NCBI GenBank assembly: GCA_963748095.1
Contig: CAVVIO010000057.1
Span: forward strand, 22,210 to 86,209
DNA length: 64,000 bases
DNA from: CAVVIO01 sp963748095
GTDB taxonomy: Bacteria > Bacteroidota > Bacteroidia > Bacteroidales > UBA10428
Direction of reading: 5' to 3'
Shown: piece after piece, positions 51,931-61,239 of the stretch
How positions within the stretch are numbered: the first letter of the stretch is position 1
Layout of the letters: each line of letters starts with the position of its first letter
Translations under genes and position numbers: made by a program
The notes under the pieces: model-generated
The model's database searches: none
What the model was told of the DNA's origin: nothing
Seen by the model: only the letters and a program-made list of their open reading frames with translations

Positions 51931-53415
51931 ATGAAAACAAAAATGATAAAAAGGTTAACAAAATTAATGTGGGCAATGATCATATTAGCCACCGGTTGTT
52001 CAACGGGTGTAAAAAAGCCCCAGGCCACTATTATTAATGAAATGAGTACTCCAAAACTCACATTAAAAACGGCAGATGTATATGTAACAGCTAAAAACAG
52101 TGATTTACGTCTAACTAAAGAAACCCCTGCTGAATTCAAAGAATTACTGCAACCGGATGAAGCATTTCCAACAATTATGCTCGATGCCACTAAAACCTTC
52201 CAGACAATTGTCGGAATTGGAGGTGCATTGACAGACGCTTCTGCAGAAACTTTTTACAAACTACCGAAAGAAAAGCAGGAAGAAATTCTGACCGCTTATT
52301 ACGATCCTGAAAAGGGAATAGGTTACTCTCTTGCACGAACCAACATTAACAGTTGTGATTTCTCGAGCGGCAGTTATGCTTATGATGAAACTCCTGGTGA
52401 CACCGCACTTACAAATTTTTCGATTGATCATGATAAAAAATATAAAATACCTTTGATAAAAGAAGTGCTTCAAAAAACAAACAATGAACTAAAGCTTTTC
52501 GCTTCGCCATGGAGTCCGCCCGCATGGATGAAAACCAATGATAACATGCTGCATGGTGGCAAACTGAAACCCGAATATTCACAGGCCTGGGCCGATTATT
52601 ATGTTAAATTCATGCAGGAATACCAGAAAGAAGGAATACCTATATGGGGTCTTACCGTGCAAAACGAACCCATGGCCGCGCAAACCTGGGAATCGTGTAT
52701 TTATACGGCACAGGACGAGAATAATTTCGTAAAGAATTTCCTGGGCCCCACTCTTGTAAAATCGCCGTTCAGCGATGTGAAACTGATGGTATGGGACCAT
52801 AACCGCGGTATCATGTACCAACGGGCTATGGAAGTGCTGGAAGATCCGGTAACTTCGAAATACGTATGGGGTGTTGGATTTCACTGGTACGTTGGCAATC
52901 ATTTCGAAAATGTAAGACTGGTTAAAGAAGCATTCCCCGATAAACATGTGTTATTTACTGAAGGCTGCAACTATCCGTTTAATATAGATAGTCTGGATAA
53001 ATGGCACTGGGGAGAAAACTATGGCAACTCGATCATTCACGATCTGCAAAACGGTGCTTCGGGATGGACTGATTGGAATATCCTGCTGGATGAGCATGGC
53101 GGACCCAACCATGTTGGGAATTTCTGTATGGCACCTATTATAGGGGATACAAGTACAGGCAAACTACATTATATGAATTCTTTTTATTACCTCGGCCATT
53201 TCTCGAAATTCATCCGTCCCGGCGCTAAACGGATCATCTGTTCTTCGAATGACGACAATTTGTTGGGAACTGCTTTTCTGAACCCAGATGGAACAATAGC
53301 CGTGGTGGTGCTTAACCTTACCGATGCCGATAAAGACTTTAAAGTGTGGATCGATAACAAAGCTGCTGAGACAAAAAGCCCGGCACATTCGATTATTACA
53401 ATGGTACTGAGGTAA
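51931..53415 (+). CDS. GH30 family beta-glycosidase (glucosylceramidase-like lipoprotein)
   Basis: Lipoprotein (lipobox LATGC, Cys23) of 494 residues with a GH30 (beta/alpha)8 barrel and side beta-domain. The acid/base Glu246 is in VQNEP and the nucleophile Glu344 in FTEGC. Surrounding blocks IVGIGGALTDASAETF, ASPWSPPAWMKTN and WTDWNILLDEHGGP match subfamily GH30_1-type enzymes (beta-glucosidase/glucosylceramidase). It probably acts on beta-1,6- or other beta-glucans or glucosides outside the cytoplasm; the substrate cannot be read from sequence. A terminator follows. Confidence 0.94.
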   Translation: MKTKMIKRLTKLMWAMIILATGCSTGVKKPQATIINEMSTPKLTLKTADVYVTAKNSDLRLTKETPAEFKELLQPDEAFPTIMLDATKTFQTIVGIGGALTDASAETFYKLPKEKQEEILTAYYDPEKGIGYSLARTNINSCDFSSGSYAYDETPGDTALTNFSIDHDKKYKIPLIKEVLQKTNNELKLFASPWSPPAWMKTNDNMLHGGKLKPEYSQAWADYYVKFMQEYQKEGIPIWGLTVQNEPMAAQTWESCIYTAQDENNFVKNFLGPTLVKSPFSDVKLMVWDHNRGIMYQRAMEVLEDPVTSKYVWGVGFHWYVGNHFENVRLVKEAFPDKHVLFTEGCNYPFNIDSLDKWHWGENYGNSIIHDLQNGASGWTDWNILLDEHGGPNHVGNFCMAPIIGDTSTGKLHYMNSFYYLGHFSKFIRPGAKRIICSSNDDNLLGTAFLNPDGTIAVVVLNLTDADKDFKVWIDNKAAETKSPAHSIITMVLR

Positions 53416-53443
53416 TATCATTTAATCTTTAAAAAGTTTTATG

Positions 53444-53478
53444 AAAAAGTCCTGTAATATTTATGCCGGACTTTTTTT
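53444..53478 (+). terminator. Intrinsic terminator after the GH30 gene
   Basis: AAAAAGTCC (53444-53452) pairs with GGACTTTTT (53468-53476), loop of about 15 bases, within a run of T. It is 29 bases beyond the stop. Confidence 0.75.
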
Positions 53479-53619
53479 AATGTAAATTAAAATTTTCTTA
53501 AATGAACTATGGTCAACAGATTTGAGTTTATTTATCGGTTTTTACTAAATTGGTTCTTGAATATTTCAATATGATAAATATTATTCAAACTAAAAATTCG
53601 AAAATATAAACGTTTATAA

Positions 53620-54225
53620 ATGACAGAAAATATAAAACAACTATACGATCAGCTTTACAAAGATGAACAGATAAAAGACCCGAAAACAATAATACAACTG
53701 GTAGAGCCGGATTTAAGTCTGATCGAAAAAACTACATTTGAAAATCAAGATGATTTTGTAAAAGCAAACCAGATACTGGCTGATTATGCCATTGCTTTGG
53801 AAAAAGAAGAGAGATTCTCTGAATCGCTTATATATCTGGAACAGGTAATAATCCGAATAGAGAATAATAATATCTCCGGAAAGGATTTAATAGATGAACC
53901 ACTTTATGAAACGTTGATCTTTCAGAGGGGACTGGCAAGATATCACCTTAAAAAATACAAGGAAGCGATATTGGATTTTAAAATACTGGTGAATAAAGAC
54001 CCTAGAAACACTGAATACAAGACCATGCACAACGAAACTGTAAAAATGATATTCAGAAAATTCGAGTGGATCATGGTGGCATTGATTGTTATCAGCGCTG
54101 CCGCCAGTATTTACATTGGCAGGAACAATATATTAATTTACAGAATTTCGTATGGGGTTTTGATTGCCGTTATAATTGGGTTTTATATTGTCAATTTTTT
54201 AAAAAAGCGGCAGATGGTTAAATAA
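53620..54225 (+). CDS. TPR-like protein with C-terminal membrane hairpin
   Basis: A 201-residue protein with helical tetratricopeptide-like segments (DYAIALEKEERFSESLIYLEQ near residue 50-70, and RGLARYHLKKYKEAILDFKIL near 108-128). Two membrane helices near the end follow (IMVALIVISAAASIYIG, then ISYGVLIAVIIGFYIVNFL). There is no signal peptide, so the TPR part faces the cytoplasm with a tail anchor. I recognise no specific family. The GT39 gene follows after 64 bases on the same strand. Confidence 0.72.
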   Translation: MTENIKQLYDQLYKDEQIKDPKTIIQLVEPDLSLIEKTTFENQDDFVKANQILADYAIALEKEERFSESLIYLEQVIIRIENNNISGKDLIDEPLYETLIFQRGLARYHLKKYKEAILDFKILVNKDPRNTEYKTMHNETVKMIFRKFEWIMVALIVISAAASIYIGRNNILIYRISYGVLIAVIIGFYIVNFLKKRQMVK

Positions 54226-54289
54226 CCCTGATCTTTAAAATAAATAAACACCATTTACATTCTGAATTAAAACCAAACATACACACCTA

Positions 54290-55816
54290 ATGTCAATAAA
54301 AATCTCCAAAGAATGGTTGATAATACTGGGGTTCGCAGTATTGAAGCTTAGCATTCACCTGGCTACCAACACGAATTACGAACTGCACCGGGATGCGCTG
54401 TTATATTATTCACTGGGTGAACACCTGGCATGGGGATATGTTTCTGTCCCGCCTCTGATAGGAGTTATATCTAAATTTGCAACCCTGATCTTTGGTAATA
54501 CTACTTTTGCTTTACGCTTTTTTCCTGCTCTCATTGGAAGTGTGTCCGTTATTATTATAGCCCGGTTCGTAAAAGAACTGAAAGGAGGCATTTTAGCTAT
54601 GATCCTTGCCATGTCGGCATTTATTTTATCACCTGCATTTTTGAGATCCAATACTCTTTTTCAGCCGGTATCATTTAACCAGTTTTTCTGGTTATTATCC
54701 GGATACCTGCTCATAAAACTGCTTAACACACAAAATACTAAATTCTGGATACTCATTTTTTTGGTCTGGGGTATTGGCTTTTTAAACAAATACTCCATTA
54801 CATTCTTTATAATTTCTTCCCTGACTGCCCTGTTGCTGACCAAACACAGGAATTTGTTAAAATCGAAATACTTTTTTACGGGTGGAATTCTGGGGATTAT
54901 CACCATTCTGCCAAATATTATCTGGCAATTCAGTCATAACTGGCCGCTCATGCATCACATGTCAGAGCTGTATAAATACCAGTTTGCAAATGTTTCCATT
55001 CCCGGTTTTATTATAGACCAGTTTGTAATGAATCTTCCCGGAGTAATTATCTGGGTAACCGGACTAATAACTTTTCTGTTTTTTAAGCAGGAAAAAAACT
55101 ACCGGGTATTTGCTTTCATCTACCTGTTTACTTTTCTGATTATCATCTTATTGAGAGGTAAGTCTTATTATACCCTTGGACTGTATCCCATTTTATTCGC
55201 CCTTGGAGGTTATGCAGTCGATAAGTATTTTAAGACTTCGATGAAATATGTTACTCTGGGTTTAACTGTTTTGCTTTTACTACCCATACTTCCGTTTTCA
55301 CTACCCATATACAGTTTTGAAAAGATCGAAAAAATTTCTAAAAAAAACGGGGAATTTACTAACCGATGGGAAGACGGGAAAATTCATAACATTCCCCAGG
55401 ACTATGCCGACATGACCGGATGGAAAGAGTTGGGCTCGATAGTGATAAAACAATATAATTCCCTTCCTGACAGTGAAAGAAAAAGCTGTTCGATATATGC
55501 TGATAACTACGGACAAGCCGGAGCCATTAATTTCTACGGAAAAAAATACGGATTACCGCAGCCCATCTGTTTTAATGATAATTTTCTGTTATGGGCGCCG
55601 GATAGTATTAAAAACGGACCGTTAATTTACGTAAATCATGAAGTCGGAGATATCGATTTTTTATTTAAATCTTATAAAAAGGTGGGTGAAGTGGATAACA
55701 AATATTTCAGGGAAAACGGACTGAAGGTTTATTACTGTACGCAGCCAACTGATACGTTCCGTGTATTTTACGCGGAAAAAGTGCATGCTTTAAAAAGTAT
55801 GTACCAGCGGCAATAG
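54290..55816 (+). CDS. GT39-like membrane glycosyltransferase
   Basis: Polytopic transferase of 508 residues resembling the PMT/ArnT (GT39, PMT_2) family, which moves sugars from lipid-phosphate donors to protein or lipid A outside the membrane. The signature acidic first loop is visible (NYELHRDALLYYSLGEHLAW, with the expected Asp/Glu region), and PPLIGVISKF follows it. About 11-12 membrane helices and a C-terminal soluble part (from about 365) complete the plan. The acceptor is unknown. Confidence 0.85.
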   Translation: MSIKISKEWLIILGFAVLKLSIHLATNTNYELHRDALLYYSLGEHLAWGYVSVPPLIGVISKFATLIFGNTTFALRFFPALIGSVSVIIIARFVKELKGGILAMILAMSAFILSPAFLRSNTLFQPVSFNQFFWLLSGYLLIKLLNTQNTKFWILIFLVWGIGFLNKYSITFFIISSLTALLLTKHRNLLKSKYFFTGGILGIITILPNIIWQFSHNWPLMHHMSELYKYQFANVSIPGFIIDQFVMNLPGVIIWVTGLITFLFFKQEKNYRVFAFIYLFTFLIIILLRGKSYYTLGLYPILFALGGYAVDKYFKTSMKYVTLGLTVLLLLPILPFSLPIYSFEKIEKISKKNGEFTNRWEDGKIHNIPQDYADMTGWKELGSIVIKQYNSLPDSERKSCSIYADNYGQAGAINFYGKKYGLPQPICFNDNFLLWAPDSIKNGPLIYVNHEVGDIDFLFKSYKKVGEVDNKYFRENGLKVYYCTQPTDTFRVFYAEKVHALKSMYQRQ

Positions 55817-55892
55817 TGATAATATAATTTCAATTTTCACTTTTATTTAGGTAAGAAAATAAAATTTCAGAACCAAACCGGACCTCAGGCAC

Positions 55893-57146
55893 TTAAGCAG
55901 AAATACAGGACGTAGCAGCCAGCCATGCCGTGGAATAGGCTATCTGAAGGTTATAACCACCTGTATCGGCATCCAGATCGATCAGTTCGCCGGCAAAAAA
56001 CAGGTTTTTCACCAGTTTCGATTCCATGGTCTTCGAATCGATCTCGGCAGTACTGATGCCGCCTGCAGTAATAATAGCTTCCTTAAACGACCGATGTCCT
56101 GAAATTGTAAAACGTAAGTCTTTCATCAACAACCGTATCTTCCGGCGTTCTTTGCCTGTTAGCTGGTGACCTTCTTTATGAGGATCGATGCCCGTAAGTT
56201 CCAGGAAAACAGGGATCATTTTGGCAGGCAACCACAATTTAAAAATATTTTCCAACTGTTTTTTATTGTACTCGTTCAGATCCCGTAGCAGGCGGTTATC
56301 GAGTTTTTGTTCATCAAGTGCAGGTTTCAGATCAACGGATATTTCCACTTTTTTCTTATCAGCCAGTTCATCCACTACCAGGCGGCTGAGTGTTAAAATA
56401 ATCGGACCCGACAGTCCAAAATGTGTAAACAGCATTTCACCAAATGCTTCCCCGCTTTTTTTACCATTGCTCCAAACTACTGCTTTTACATTTTTCAGGC
56501 TTAATCCCTGTAATTTACCGGCAAGCGGCCCTTCGGTTATAAGCGGAACCAATGACGGACGAACAGCAACAATGGTGTGCCCAATTGACCGGGCAAGTAT
56601 ATAACCATCTCCGCTCGAACCTGTTGCAGGATAAGAATTTCCTCCGGTACACAGAATGACATTTTTTGCGGCTATTTTGATTTTCTGTTCGTTAGTGTCC
56701 ATTACTATTCCGGAAATTACATTATTCTCAGTAATTAGTTTTTCAACCCGGCATCCATATTGAATATCAACATTATTTGCTTTTACCCATCTCATCAGCG
56801 CTTCCAGTACATCGGCAGCTTTACTGCTGGCCGGGAAGATTCTTCCTCCCCGTTCAAGAACGGTTTCCACCCCGTTTTCATGAAGTAATTGAATAATATC
56901 TTTATTAAAAAATCCTGAAAAAGCATGTTTCAGAAAACGGCCATTCGGATGAATATGCTCATAAAATGATGATAAATCTCCTTCATTGGTAATATTGCAC
57001 CTTCCTTTACCGGTTATCAATAATTTTCTGCCTGGCTGCCTCATCTTTTCCAGTAAAAGCACATCAGCTCCCGAACCGGCACTCCTGCCGGCAGCTATCA
57101 GACCGGCTACGCCCGCTCCCACTACAATAACATCGTACTGCTTCAC
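55893..57146 (-). CDS. NAD(P)/FAD-dependent oxidoreductase, HI0933/BaiN family
   Basis: Flavoprotein of the HI0933/YhiN/BaiN family, 417 residues. The Rossmann FAD motif GAGVAGLIAAGRSA is near residues 9-22, then GRKLLITGKGRCNITN (about 39-54), GGNSYPATGSSGDGY (about 171) and the C-terminal FAD contact AGELIDLDADTGGYNLQIAYSTAW. BaiN in gut clostridia acts on bile-acid intermediates, but most members have no known substrate, so none is given here. It stands alone and is intact. Confidence 0.92.
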   Translation of the reverse strand: MKQYDVIVVGAGVAGLIAAGRSAGSGADVLLLEKMRQPGRKLLITGKGRCNITNEGDLSSFYEHIHPNGRFLKHAFSGFFNKDIIQLLHENGVETVLERGGRIFPASSKAADVLEALMRWVKANNVDIQYGCRVEKLITENNVISGIVMDTNEQKIKIAAKNVILCTGGNSYPATGSSGDGYILARSIGHTIVAVRPSLVPLITEGPLAGKLQGLSLKNVKAVVWSNGKKSGEAFGEMLFTHFGLSGPIILTLSRLVVDELADKKKVEISVDLKPALDEQKLDNRLLRDLNEYNKKQLENIFKLWLPAKMIPVFLELTGIDPHKEGHQLTGKERRKIRLLMKDLRFTISGHRSFKEAIITAGGISTAEIDSKTMESKLVKNLFFAGELIDLDADTGGYNLQIAYSTAWLAATSCISA

Positions 57147-57503
57147 GCTTTAACTGGTAGAATAAAAATTGTGTAAAAATAGAAAGTTTTATCAGCATAT
57201 GATCCACTGGTAATTTAAATTTACGAATATTAAATACCTTATCGAAGTATAATATCTTTTTTCAGTCCGAAATGGATTCTACTTAGTTTTTCATTCCGGA
57301 GCAGTTATAGCATTGCTGATGATTATTGTAATTGCAGTGATGGTGGAAAAAGGAAATCAAGATTCGATGCAAGGGTCCCAATTATGAATTTTCAATAAAC
57401 CAATAAATCAATTGATATTCGAAAACTCTAAAAATAAATGCCGCGGCCATAAGCCGCGGCATGCATCTATATATTGATTGAGCAAAGCTTCGGAAAACTG
57501 TTG
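57147..57503. other. Intergenic spacer (357 bp)
   Basis: Between the BaiN-type gene and the LExWM protein gene. It contains the hairpin terminator of the latter at 57431-57462. The rest shows nothing recognisable. Confidence 0.5.
57431..57462 (-). terminator. GC-rich intrinsic terminator after the LExWM-repeat gene
   Basis: On the minus strand TGCCGCGG and CCGCGGCA form an 8-bp stem with a 7-base loop, followed by TTTATTTTT. It is the natural end of the 57504-58081 transcript. Confidence 0.85.
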
Positions 57504-57896
57504 TTATTTGCAGAGATTCCACTGTGAAGCATCAACCATCCAGTCTTCAATTTTCATTTCAGGTTCTGTAACTGAATCTTCTTTCTGAGCTTTTAATTCG
57601 ACATTGAAATTACTCATCCACGGCTCCAGTGCGAGTTTCTCTTCAGATTCAACAGTGTTACTGTTCATTTCTGTATGGAAGTTACTCATCCAGGATTCCA
57701 GTTTCATCTCTTTCTCAACAGAAGTCCCGGTGTTAAAATCAGTCATCCAATCCTCCAAAGCAATTTCTTCTTCATTGTTATTAGCATTAATCGCATAAGA
57801 TTTAGTGATTGCAGTATTTTCAATCCATGCTTCATCATAGATACTGTTACTTTCTTTTACAAATACAACTTTGTAAGTTTTATTAAGAAGTGACAA
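57504..57896 (-). CDS. LExWM-repeat protein, C-terminal part (probable frameshift from upstream exported part)
   Basis: I do not recognise this family. The 130-residue frame opens with KTYKVVFVKESNSIYDEAWIE, then carries four copies of a short motif: LEDWM (47-51), LESWM (66-70), LEPWM (90-94) and IEDWM (116-120). They are spaced 19, 24 and 26 residues apart, the first three followed by (T/S)xF. Linkers are acidic. It overlaps a frame upstream that encodes a good signal peptide and no clear stop-proximal domain, so the two are probably one exported protein of about 190 residues broken by a missing base near 57880-57900. The regular Trp-Met motif suggests a repeated short binding element. Confidence 0.6.
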   Translation of the reverse strand: MSLLNKTYKVVFVKESNSIYDEAWIENTAITKSYAINANNNEEEIALEDWMTDFNTGTSVEKEMKLESWMSNFHTEMNSNTVESEEKLALEPWMSNFNVELKAQKEDSVTEPEMKIEDWMVDASQWNLCK

Positions 57897-58081
57897 TATC
57901 TGTCAGTTAAATTACTGTTGCCTGTTTTCAGGTCAGCCTGAAAAATCTTAGCATTGGTATCTTTCGTCCCGGTCAGATAAAGTGTACTGGCTGATTGTGC
58001 TTTAACACCCAAAATCCCTGATAAAATAAAAACTGCTATCAGAAGTCTTTTTAACGGTTGGTTTAGTGCTTGTGCTTTCAT
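57857..58081 (-). CDS. Signal-peptide-bearing N-terminal part of the LExWM-repeat protein
   Basis: Start taken at ATG 58081 (MKAQALNQPLKRLL), since a classical signal peptide follows (core LLIAVFILSGILGV, cleavage after KAQ). The longer open frame to 58255 gives no sensible sequence. The mature part is TLYLTGTKDTNAKIFQADLK and a few residues more before the frame drifts. It ends 40 bases inside the LExWM frame, which is in the -1 register. As written it would be a 74-residue exported fragment. Confidence 0.55.
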   Translation of the reverse strand: MKAQALNQPLKRLLIAVFILSGILGVKAQSASTLYLTGTKDTNAKIFQADLKTGNSNLTDRYCHFLIKLTKLYL

Positions 58082-58936
58082 GACATATTTGGTTTTAATT
58101 TTTTTCTTTATCGTTATGAAAGCATTATAACATTTATTGTGCCAAAGAATGTATAAATTGTATTTTAAATATATTATATCAACATTCAGTGCATTATAAT
58201 CTTTTATAAGCAATTGAACGCTATTAATACAATCTCCGTCCGAAATCGAACACATAGAATAAGGATTTAGTAATTAGTAGTCAGTGATCAAACTTAGAGC
58301 TGCTATATTCGGGATTCTAATAATTATTACCAATTAGCCTTATTTTGGTTGTTTCATCATATACAAACATCTACCCGCATGATATCACAATTTATGAATA
58401 TTTCCGTATGAATATACAAAAAATTAATGCCCTGTTAACGGTTGGATGTTCGATTTTTTAAACCTGATTATAATTGCATGGATGAGTTATTCATTCGAAC
58501 ATGATTTCCAAAAATATTCATGTGCTGGTAATATTTGTGCCTTTCATATAATAATTACCCTAAAATATTAAAAAATGAAGTCTGATAATATACTGGTATA
58601 TAATTGAAGTAAAGTGGAATAAATAAATGGCGTGATAAAAACTAAGTATAACGGATTATTGGTAATATTTATTGTATGTCAAACGTACATAAAAAATGAA
58701 AGTCTGCCATTTCTTTTAGCAGACTTTCGGTATATAGGTCCAATCGTTAGGGTTAATAACGACGTAAAAATAACAATTTTGTTATTAAATACAAGTATTC
58801 ATACCATTTAATTAATATAAATCTTTTTTACAGCTCTTTTTTTTATAATCTATTACAAAAGAAGGATTGATATAAGTCATTAATTTATTGTTTCATATGT
58901 TAAAAATTCATAAAAATTCATTAACGATGAAAAAAA
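58082..58936. other. Long AT-rich spacer (855 bp)
   Basis: No gene recognised. It holds a hairpin terminator at 58687-58728 and an open stretch to 58255 that I reject as coding. The remainder is AT-rich with no strong repeats. A small RNA cannot be excluded by eye. Confidence 0.45.
58687..58728 (-). terminator. Intrinsic terminator downstream of kdsA
   Basis: On the minus strand GAAAGTCTGC and GCAGACTTTC form a 10-bp perfect stem with an 11-base loop, followed by ATTTTTTATG. It is about 210 bases past the kdsA stop, so the kdsA transcript would have a long 3' tail. Confidence 0.7.
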
Positions 58937-59764
58937 TTAAAAAGTTTTCACTGCTTTTCTGATTTTCACCAGCTTTTTCAAAAGTTCCTCAAGATTATTC
59001 AAATGAAGCATATTGGCACCATCCGATTTGGCATGTTCCGGATCGGGATGGGTTTCCAGGAATATTCCGTCCACTCCTACTGCTATTCCGGCTTTTCCCA
59101 TAGTTTCTATCAGTTCCGGTTGTCCTCCGGAAATTCCCGATTCCTGGTTTGGCTGTTGTAACGAATGTGTTATATCCATTACTACCGGTAGATTAAATTT
59201 CTTCATCTCAACGATACTTCGGTAATCCACTATTAAATCCTGATAACCAAACATAGTTCCCCGTTCAGTTAGCATTACCTTGGAATTTCCCGACTCAATT
59301 ACTTTATCAGCAGCAAACTTCATCGATCCGGGAGCCAGGAATTGTCCTTTTTTAATGTTAACAACCCGGTCTGTTTTAGCCGCCGCGATTAATAAATCGG
59401 TTTGTCTGCAGAGGAAAGCCGGAATCTGAAGCACATCTACATATTGTGCTGCAAAATAAGCTTCCTCTGAAGTATGAATATCGGTTAATACCGGTATCTT
59501 AAAAGTTTTTCCAATTTTCTCAAGAACATCAAGCGCCTGTTTATTGCCAATGCCCGTGAAAGAATCTAATTTAGATCGATTGGCTTTTTTATAAGAGCCC
59601 TTAAAAATAAATGGGATTTTCAAATCTTCGGTAATAGCAACTATTTTCTCGGCGATTGACATGCTAATTTTCTCTCCTTCAATAACACATGGTCCGGCAA
59701 TAAGAAAAAAGTTATTTTCATCAAGATGTCTTAAGTAAGGAATCGACTCCAATACATTATTCAT
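58937..59764 (-). CDS. kdsA: 3-deoxy-8-phosphooctulonate synthase
   Basis: Cytoplasmic KDO-8-phosphate synthase, joining arabinose-5-phosphate and phosphoenolpyruvate for the inner core of lipopolysaccharide. Family blocks: FFLIAGPCVIEGE (about 19-31), KGSYKKANRS, the substrate loop LTDIHTSEEA, LCRQTDLLIAAAKT, GVDGIFLETHPDPEHAKSDG. The N in KKANRSK and the metal-site pattern decide between metal and non-metal types, which I cannot settle here. It confirms a Gram-negative outer membrane. It follows rarA after 28 bases. Confidence 0.97.
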   Translation of the reverse strand: MNNVLESIPYLRHLDENNFFLIAGPCVIEGEKISMSIAEKIVAITEDLKIPFIFKGSYKKANRSKLDSFTGIGNKQALDVLEKIGKTFKIPVLTDIHTSEEAYFAAQYVDVLQIPAFLCRQTDLLIAAAKTDRVVNIKKGQFLAPGSMKFAADKVIESGNSKVMLTERGTMFGYQDLIVDYRSIVEMKKFNLPVVMDITHSLQQPNQESGISGGQPELIETMGKAGIAVGVDGIFLETHPDPEHAKSDGANMLHLNNLEELLKKLVKIRKAVKTF

Positions 59765-59792
59765 ATTAAAACAGTTTTTTAATTACATTAAA

Positions 59793-61079
59793 TCAATAAT
59801 TATATTTTCCCTTCCAGAGGTTTGATAAACGGGTACGGATTTCATTTTCCTTGCTGTTCTGCTGAGGATCATACAATATTTTATCTTTTATATCTTCGGG
59901 AAGAAAATCCTCATATACAAAATTACCTTCGTAACTGTGCGCATATTTATAGTCTTTTCCATATCCAAGTTCTTTCATCAATGAAGTGGGAGCATTGCGG
60001 ATATTCAGTGGTACTGGCAGATCACCTGTTTGTTTCACCAACGCTTGAGCTTCATTTATAGCCTGGTAAGCTGAATTGCTTTTGGGTGAAGTAGCCAGGT
60101 AAATAGCTATCTCGGACAGGATGATCCTCGATTCGGGCCATCCGATCATATTAACAGCCTGAAATCCGTTGGTTGCAAGAAGCAGTGCATTTGGATTTGC
60201 CATGCCTATATCTTCTGCTGCCAGAATAACCAGCCTTCGTGCAATAAATTTAGGGTCTTCGCCCCCTTCCACCATTCTTGCCAGCCAATATACTGCGGCA
60301 TTAGGATCACTTCCGCGTACCGATTTTATAAATGCCGAAATGATGTCATAGTGTTGTTCCCCGTTTTTATCATACAGTGCGAGGTTTTCCTGCACCTTTG
60401 CCAACACACTGTCATTGGTGATCTTTATCTCCCCATTATCTTCTTCTGTAGACTGAATTACCAGGTCGAGGATATTCAGCAATTTCCGTGCATCTCCGCC
60501 GGAATAACGAAGCAGGGCTTCGTTTTCAACAATATTAATATTTTTCTTTTTTAATTCGGCATCATTCTCCAGTGCTTTTTCTACAATTTGTACGAGATCA
60601 TTTTTATCAAGTGATTTGAGAACATATACCTGGCAACGTGATAAAAGCGGTGAGATCACCTCGAATGAGGGATTTTCAGTAGTAGCGCCTATCAGTGTAA
60701 TTATTCCTTCTTCTACTGCTCCCAGTAACGAATCCTGTTGAGATTTACTAAAACGGTGAATCTCATCGATAAATAGTATGGGATTCGGGGCATTAAAAAA
60801 CTGTTGTTTTTTCGATTTTTCAATGGTTTCCCTCACATCTTTTACTCCTGAATTGATGGCACTTAGACTATAAAACGGCCGTTGCAACATATTGGCAATA
60901 ATTCGTGCCAGGGTTGTTTTGCCAACACCCGGGGGACCCCACAGGATAAATGAAGGTACATTACCCGATTCAATACTATTTCGTAATATGGCATTTTCCC
61001 CGACAAGATGACGTTGTCCCACGTAGTCATCAAGTGATTTCGGACGCATCCGGTCGGCAAGTGGCTGATTTGTACTCAT
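59793..61079 (-). CDS. rarA: Replication-associated recombination protein A (RarA/MgsA)
   Basis: AAA+ ATPase of the RarA/Mgs1/WRNIP1 family that acts at stalled replication forks. The Walker A box is GPPGVGKT (48-55), with Walker B in ILFIDEIHRF (about 100-109) and sensor 1 in LIGATTENPSF. The C-terminal tetramerisation region with YGKDYKYAHSYEGNFVYEDFLP is typical. Length (428) is normal. Same strand and close to kdsA, so cotranscribed, although the two have no shared pathway. Confidence 0.96.
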   Translation of the reverse strand: MSTNQPLADRMRPKSLDDYVGQRHLVGENAILRNSIESGNVPSFILWGPPGVGKTTLARIIANMLQRPFYSLSAINSGVKDVRETIEKSKKQQFFNAPNPILFIDEIHRFSKSQQDSLLGAVEEGIITLIGATTENPSFEVISPLLSRCQVYVLKSLDKNDLVQIVEKALENDAELKKKNINIVENEALLRYSGGDARKLLNILDLVIQSTEEDNGEIKITNDSVLAKVQENLALYDKNGEQHYDIISAFIKSVRGSDPNAAVYWLARMVEGGEDPKFIARRLVILAAEDIGMANPNALLLATNGFQAVNMIGWPESRIILSEIAIYLATSPKSNSAYQAINEAQALVKQTGDLPVPLNIRNAPTSLMKELGYGKDYKYAHSYEGNFVYEDFLPEDIKDKILYDPQQNSKENEIRTRLSNLWKGKYNY

Positions 61080-61239
61080 TACAGGTTTGTTGCAATCAAA
61101 CGATAAAGTTATTATTTTCCTGAGAAATCTTTGTGGTTTATAAGCCTTTTTCGGATTACAGCTACGGTTTAAAAAAAATTTCTATTTAGCTGGCTAATTT
61201 ATTATTTTAGCTAATCAAAAATGTACGCACACTTATATT

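Noticed and set aside
43686..53415. Classical polysaccharide utilisation locus with SusC/SusD
   Set aside because: No SusC-size TonB receptor or SusD-like lipoprotein is present near the glycosidases. The TonB receptor at 17044 is HmuR-sized and sits with HmuY-like genes.
58082..58255. N-terminal extension of the signal-peptide protein
   Set aside because: The extension has no signal or domain character. The normal signal peptide begins at ATG 58081.
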